A stretch of DNA of 64,000 nt from NCBI RefSeq assembly GCF_007066085.1, contig NZ_CP041405.1, forward strand, positions 248,001-312,000. Reading direction: 5' to 3'. The DNA is from Paenibacillus thiaminolyticus. Lineage in GTDB: Bacteria; Bacillota; Bacilli; Paenibacillales; Paenibacillaceae. The translations under genes and the position numbers were made by a program. Positions 61,310 to 64,000 of this stretch are shown here, in pieces (position 1 is the stretch's first letter; the number at the start of each line of letters is the position of its first letter). The notes below the pieces were generated by a model. It was not told where the DNA came from. It saw only the letters and a list, made by a program, of their open reading frames with translations, and made no database searches.

Positions 61310-63040
61310 GTGTTTCGACGCTTTTTTGCTTACTATCAGCCCTATAAATGGCTATTCATTCTCGATTTCTCCTGCGCCATCCTGGCCGCATTGCTGGAGC
61401 TGGCCTTCCCGATCGCCGTCAACGGCGTCGTGGATCAGCTGCTGCCGAGCGGCAACTGGAGGTGGATTCTGTATGCCTGCCTCGGGCTTCTGGGCATTTA
61501 TGTCGTCAGTGCCGGACTGCACTTCGTCGTTACCTACTGGGGGCATAAGCTGGGCATTAACATTGAGACGGACATGCGCAAAAAGCTGTTCGATCATGTG
61601 CAGAAGCTGTCTTTCCGCTTCTTCGACAACAACAAGACAGGCCATCTCGTGTCCCGGATGACGAACGATCTGATGGATATCGGCGAGATTGCGCATCACG
61701 GGCCGGAGGATCTCTTCATCGCCGTCATGACGCTGGGGGGCGCCTTCGGCATCATGCTGAGCATCAACTGGGAGCTCGCCGTGCTGACATTCATCATCGT
61801 GCCGCTCATGATTTATTTGTCGCTCTACTTCAGCCGCAAAATGTCGCGGGCCTTCAAGCGAATGTTCGCCGATATTGCCGACTATAACGCGCGGGTGGAG
61901 AACAACGTGAGCGGCATCCGGGTCGTTCAGGCGTTCGCCAACGAGAAGCATGAGATTCGCCGCTTCGCCGAGAACAACGCCCGCTTCCGGTTGACGAAGC
62001 TCATTACGTATAAGATTATGGCCTGGAATTCCTCGATCAGCTTCATTCTGATGAAGCTCATCTCGCTGTTCGTGCTCGTATGCGGCACATGGTATGTCAT
62101 CAACGATCAGATGACGTACGGGGAATTCATTGCCTTCGTTATGTTGTCTAACGTATTTCTCGGCCCGATCAAACAGATCAATGCCGTCATCGAAATGTAT
62201 CCGAAGGGGATCGCCGGCTTCAAGCGGTATCTCGAGCTATTGGAGACAGCTCCCGATATTGCTGACGCTCCCGATGCCCGTCCGATTGGCAAGCCGCAAG
62301 GGAATATTCGCTACAGCGGCGTAAGCTTCGGATATGAGAACAAGGAGAAGATCTTGAACGGCATCGACTTGACCATTCGGGCGGGAGAGACCGTCGCGCT
62401 CGTCGGCCCGTCCGGCGCTGGCAAGACGACGCTGTGCAGCCTGCTGCCGCGCTTCTATGAGATCGGCGAAGGCTCGATATCGATCGATGGGACAGATATC
62501 CGGAAGATTACGCTCGAATCGCTCCGTTCTCATATCGGAATTGTGCAGCAGGACGTGTTCCTGTTCGACGGCACGATTCGGGAAAATATCTCGTACGGCA
62601 AGCTTGGCGCAAGTGAGGAAGAAATATGGGAGGCCGCGCGGAAGGCTCAGCTGGAGGATCTGATTTTGTCTTTGGAGGAAGGAATGGATACGCTCATCGG
62701 CGAACGCGGCGTCAAGCTGTCGGGCGGTCAGAAGCAGCGCTTGTCGATTGCCCGCATGTTCCTCAAGAACCCGGCAATCCTCATCCTGGATGAAGCGACC
62801 TCGGCGCTGGATACGGAGACCGAGGCGGCGATTCAGGAGGCGCTGGCCGCGCTCTCGCAGGGAAGGACGACGCTTGTCATCGCGCATCGGCTGGCCACAA
62901 TCAAGAATGCCGATCGGATCGTCGTCGTCACCGAGCAAGGCATTACGGAGCAAGGGAAGCATGATGAACTATTGGCGGCCCAGGGCATCTACTACCGGCT
63001 GCATCAGGCTCAGTTCGGCGTTGGCATGATGATTTCATAA
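61310..63040 (+). CDS. exporter-type ABC half-transporter (membrane plus ATPase)
   Basis: 576 residues from GTG 61310. Six membrane segments (about residues 1-300) precede a nucleotide-binding domain with Walker A GPSGAGKTT, signature LSGGQKQRLSIARMFLKNP and Walker B ILILDEATSALD, then the switch His in VIAHRLATIKNADRI. As a half-transporter it should act as a homodimer. Its place between siderophore permeases and their ATPase suggests siderophore export or uptake-linked processing, similar to exporter-fold proteins found in other siderophore clusters; the substrate is inferred from context only. Confidence 0.9.
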   Translation: MFRRFFAYYQPYKWLFILDFSCAILAALLELAFPIAVNGVVDQLLPSGNWRWILYACLGLLGIYVVSAGLHFVVTYWGHKLGINIETDMRKKLFDHVQKLSFRFFDNNKTGHLVSRMTNDLMDIGEIAHHGPEDLFIAVMTLGGAFGIMLSINWELAVLTFIIVPLMIYLSLYFSRKMSRAFKRMFADIADYNARVENNVSGIRVVQAFANEKHEIRRFAENNARFRLTKLITYKIMAWNSSISFILMKLISLFVLVCGTWYVINDQMTYGEFIAFVMLSNVFLGPIKQINAVIEMYPKGIAGFKRYLELLETAPDIADAPDARPIGKPQGNIRYSGVSFGYENKEKILNGIDLTIRAGETVALVGPSGAGKTTLCSLLPRFYEIGEGSISIDGTDIRKITLESLRSHIGIVQQDVFLFDGTIRENISYGKLGASEEEIWEAARKAQLEDLILSLEEGMDTLIGERGVKLSGGQKQRLSIARMFLKNPAILILDEATSALDTETEAAIQEALAALSQGRTTLVIAHRLATIKNADRIVVVTEQGITEQGKHDELLAAQGIYYRLHQAQFGVGMMIS

Positions 63041-63172
63041 ATTTTGTAGAGGCTGTTCCCACAGTCCGCTTTGATCACTAAATGATAGAGGAAGTATGTT
63101 GAAGCCGGCTTTTATGAACACGTATTTCTCGAGTTCTATAGTATAGAATACCGGAGCGAAGGGAGCAGGACG

Positions 63173-64000
63173 ATGATGAAGGAACGGCTTCAGACACAGA
63201 AGCTCGACATTGGTTACAGCGAGAGGGCGATTGTGCAAAATTTGAATCTGTCCATTCCGCACGGCAAAATAACGGCCCTCGTCGGAGCGAACGGCTCCGG
63301 GAAATCCACGATTCTGAAAGCGATGGCCCGCCTTATGCGGCCCAGTTCGGGGGGCGTGTTGCTTGACGGCCGATCGATTCACTCCATGTCGACGAAGGAG
63401 GTGGCGAAGCAGCTTGCCATCCTGCCTCAGAATCCGTCGGCCCCGGACGGTCTGACCGTCGCCGAGCTGGTCGGATACGGCCGCTTCCCGCATCAGAAGG
63501 GATTCGGCTCGTTGTCGGCGGAGGATCGGGATACCGTCGCTTGGGCGATTACAATGACGGGCATGAACGCCTTCCGCGACCGGCCCGTCGATCAACTGTC
63601 CGGAGGCCAGCGCCAGCGTGCCTGGATTGCGATGGCGCTGGCCCAGCAGACGGACATTCTGTTCCTTGACGAGCCCACGACCTTTCTCGACATGGCCCAT
63701 CAGCTGGAAGTGCTCCAACTGCTGCACAAGCTGAATCGGGAAGAAAGCCGCACCATCGTCATGGTCGTCCACGATTTGAATCATGCCTCCCGCTATGCCC
63801 AGCATATGGTCGCGATCAAAGCGGGTACGGTCGTCGGCGAGGGAACGCCGGCAGAAGTGATGACACCGCAGGTGCTGCGGGAGGTCTTCGGCATCGAGGC
63901 CGATATCGTGGCCGATCCGAGGACTGGCGTTCCGCTCTGCTTGCCTTATGAATTGGCGGGCTGCGCGGCTGCAGAGACCGATGCCGTGGAGCGAAGCCTT
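63173..64000 (+). CDS. siderophore ABC transporter ATP-binding protein, 3' end beyond the window
   Basis: ATG 63173 behind AAGGGAGCAGG; 276 codons are visible and no stop is reached. Walker [10 protein letters not shown], signature [19 protein letters not shown], Walker [17 protein letters not shown] and switch His in [12 protein letters not shown]. It is closely similar in layout to the ATPase at 4737-5549 and belongs to the FecE/FhuC group, so it should energise the permease pair at 59163-61258. The normal family length is about 265-280 residues, so only the extreme C-terminus is cut. Confidence 0.93.
   Translation, partial: MMKERLQTQKLDIGYSERAIVQNLNLSIPHGKITALVGANGSGKSTILKAMARLMRPSSGGVLLDGRSIHSMSTKEVAKQLAILPQNPSAPDGLTVAELVGYGRFPHQKGFGSLSAEDRDTVAWAITMTGMNAFRDRPVDQLSGGQRQRAWIAMALAQQTDILFLDEPTTFLDMAHQLEVLQLLHKLNREESRTIVMVVHDLNHASRYAQHMVAIKAGTVVGEGTPAEVMTPQVLREVFGIEADIVADPRTGVPLCLPYELAGCAAAETDAVERSL

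Overview
The window looks like chromosome from a spore-forming Paenibacillus-type bacterium (Bacillales). The supporting evidence is sequence-internal: strong AGGAGG ribosome sites, SLH-anchored surface proteins, a bacillithiol gene pair (yojF-bshB2), a CotD-like spore coat gene, a T-box thrS leader, an M-box, c-di-AMP riboswitches, Fur- and PerR-type operators, a barnase/barstar pair and a kdp operon ending in a kinase-less KdpD. The genus is an inference; no rRNA or tRNA gene was seen.

Layout. 1-1.4 kb: an unknown gene, a broken Nudix gene and a small HhH protein. 1.4-2.5 kb: a 48-bp minisatellite. 2.6-6.5 kb: a Fur-controlled FecB/FecCD/FecE importer joined to a HugZ-like haem-degradation protein, then a DinB protein. 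6.6-12 kb: an ABC-2 exporter (ATPase plus two permeases) with a MalT-type LuxR regulator. 12-20.8 kb: two acetyltransferases, a lipoprotein phosphodiesterase and two penicillin-binding-protein-like serine hydrolases, one SLH-anchored and preceded by a MerR-type 19-bp-spacer promoter. 20.8-23.6 kb: trhO, a Cys-rich SufR-like regulator and yuzB in one operon, and a PerR-boxed FMN reductase. 24.4-33.4 kb: an orphan LytTR response regulator, then a 2660-residue MucBP/SLH surface protein with three 1197-bp internal repeats. 33.7-35.1 kb: an AT-rich AtxA/Mga-like regulator. 35.4-40.6 kb: T-box thrS, yojF, bshB2, an enolase-superfamily enzyme and a YmaF protein.

40.8-44.3 kb (minus strand): mgtA behind an M-box, a terminator, an unrecognised structured RNA segment and a second terminator; then a CotD-like gene. 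44.6-45.3 kb: a lipoprotein barnase and barstar. 45.6-53.7 kb: two tandem c-di-AMP riboswitches, each with its own terminator, ahead of a Rossmann-like protein, a small membrane protein, kdpFABC and a doubled KdpD sensor region carrying an in-frame TGA. 53.8-58.9 kb is a decaying stretch: a VOC remnant, an intact bicupin oxalate decarboxylase with an altered lid, a broken PAF-acetylhydrolase-like gene, a frameshifted merR and a multiply broken AraC-FecB regulator. 59-64 kb: a second Fur-controlled siderophore importer (two permeases and an ATPase cut by the window end) with an exporter-type ABC half-transporter between them.

The two main themes are metal and ion homeostasis (iron twice, Mg2+, K+) under layered RNA and repressor control, and surface proteins under dedicated regulators. 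At least four genes have lost an internal block and several carry one-base frameshifts. The frameshifts mostly lie in short homopolymers and could be sequencing errors; the internal deletions are harder to dismiss. The strongest candidate for something undescribed is the structured, possibly coding RNA between the M-box terminator and mgtA.
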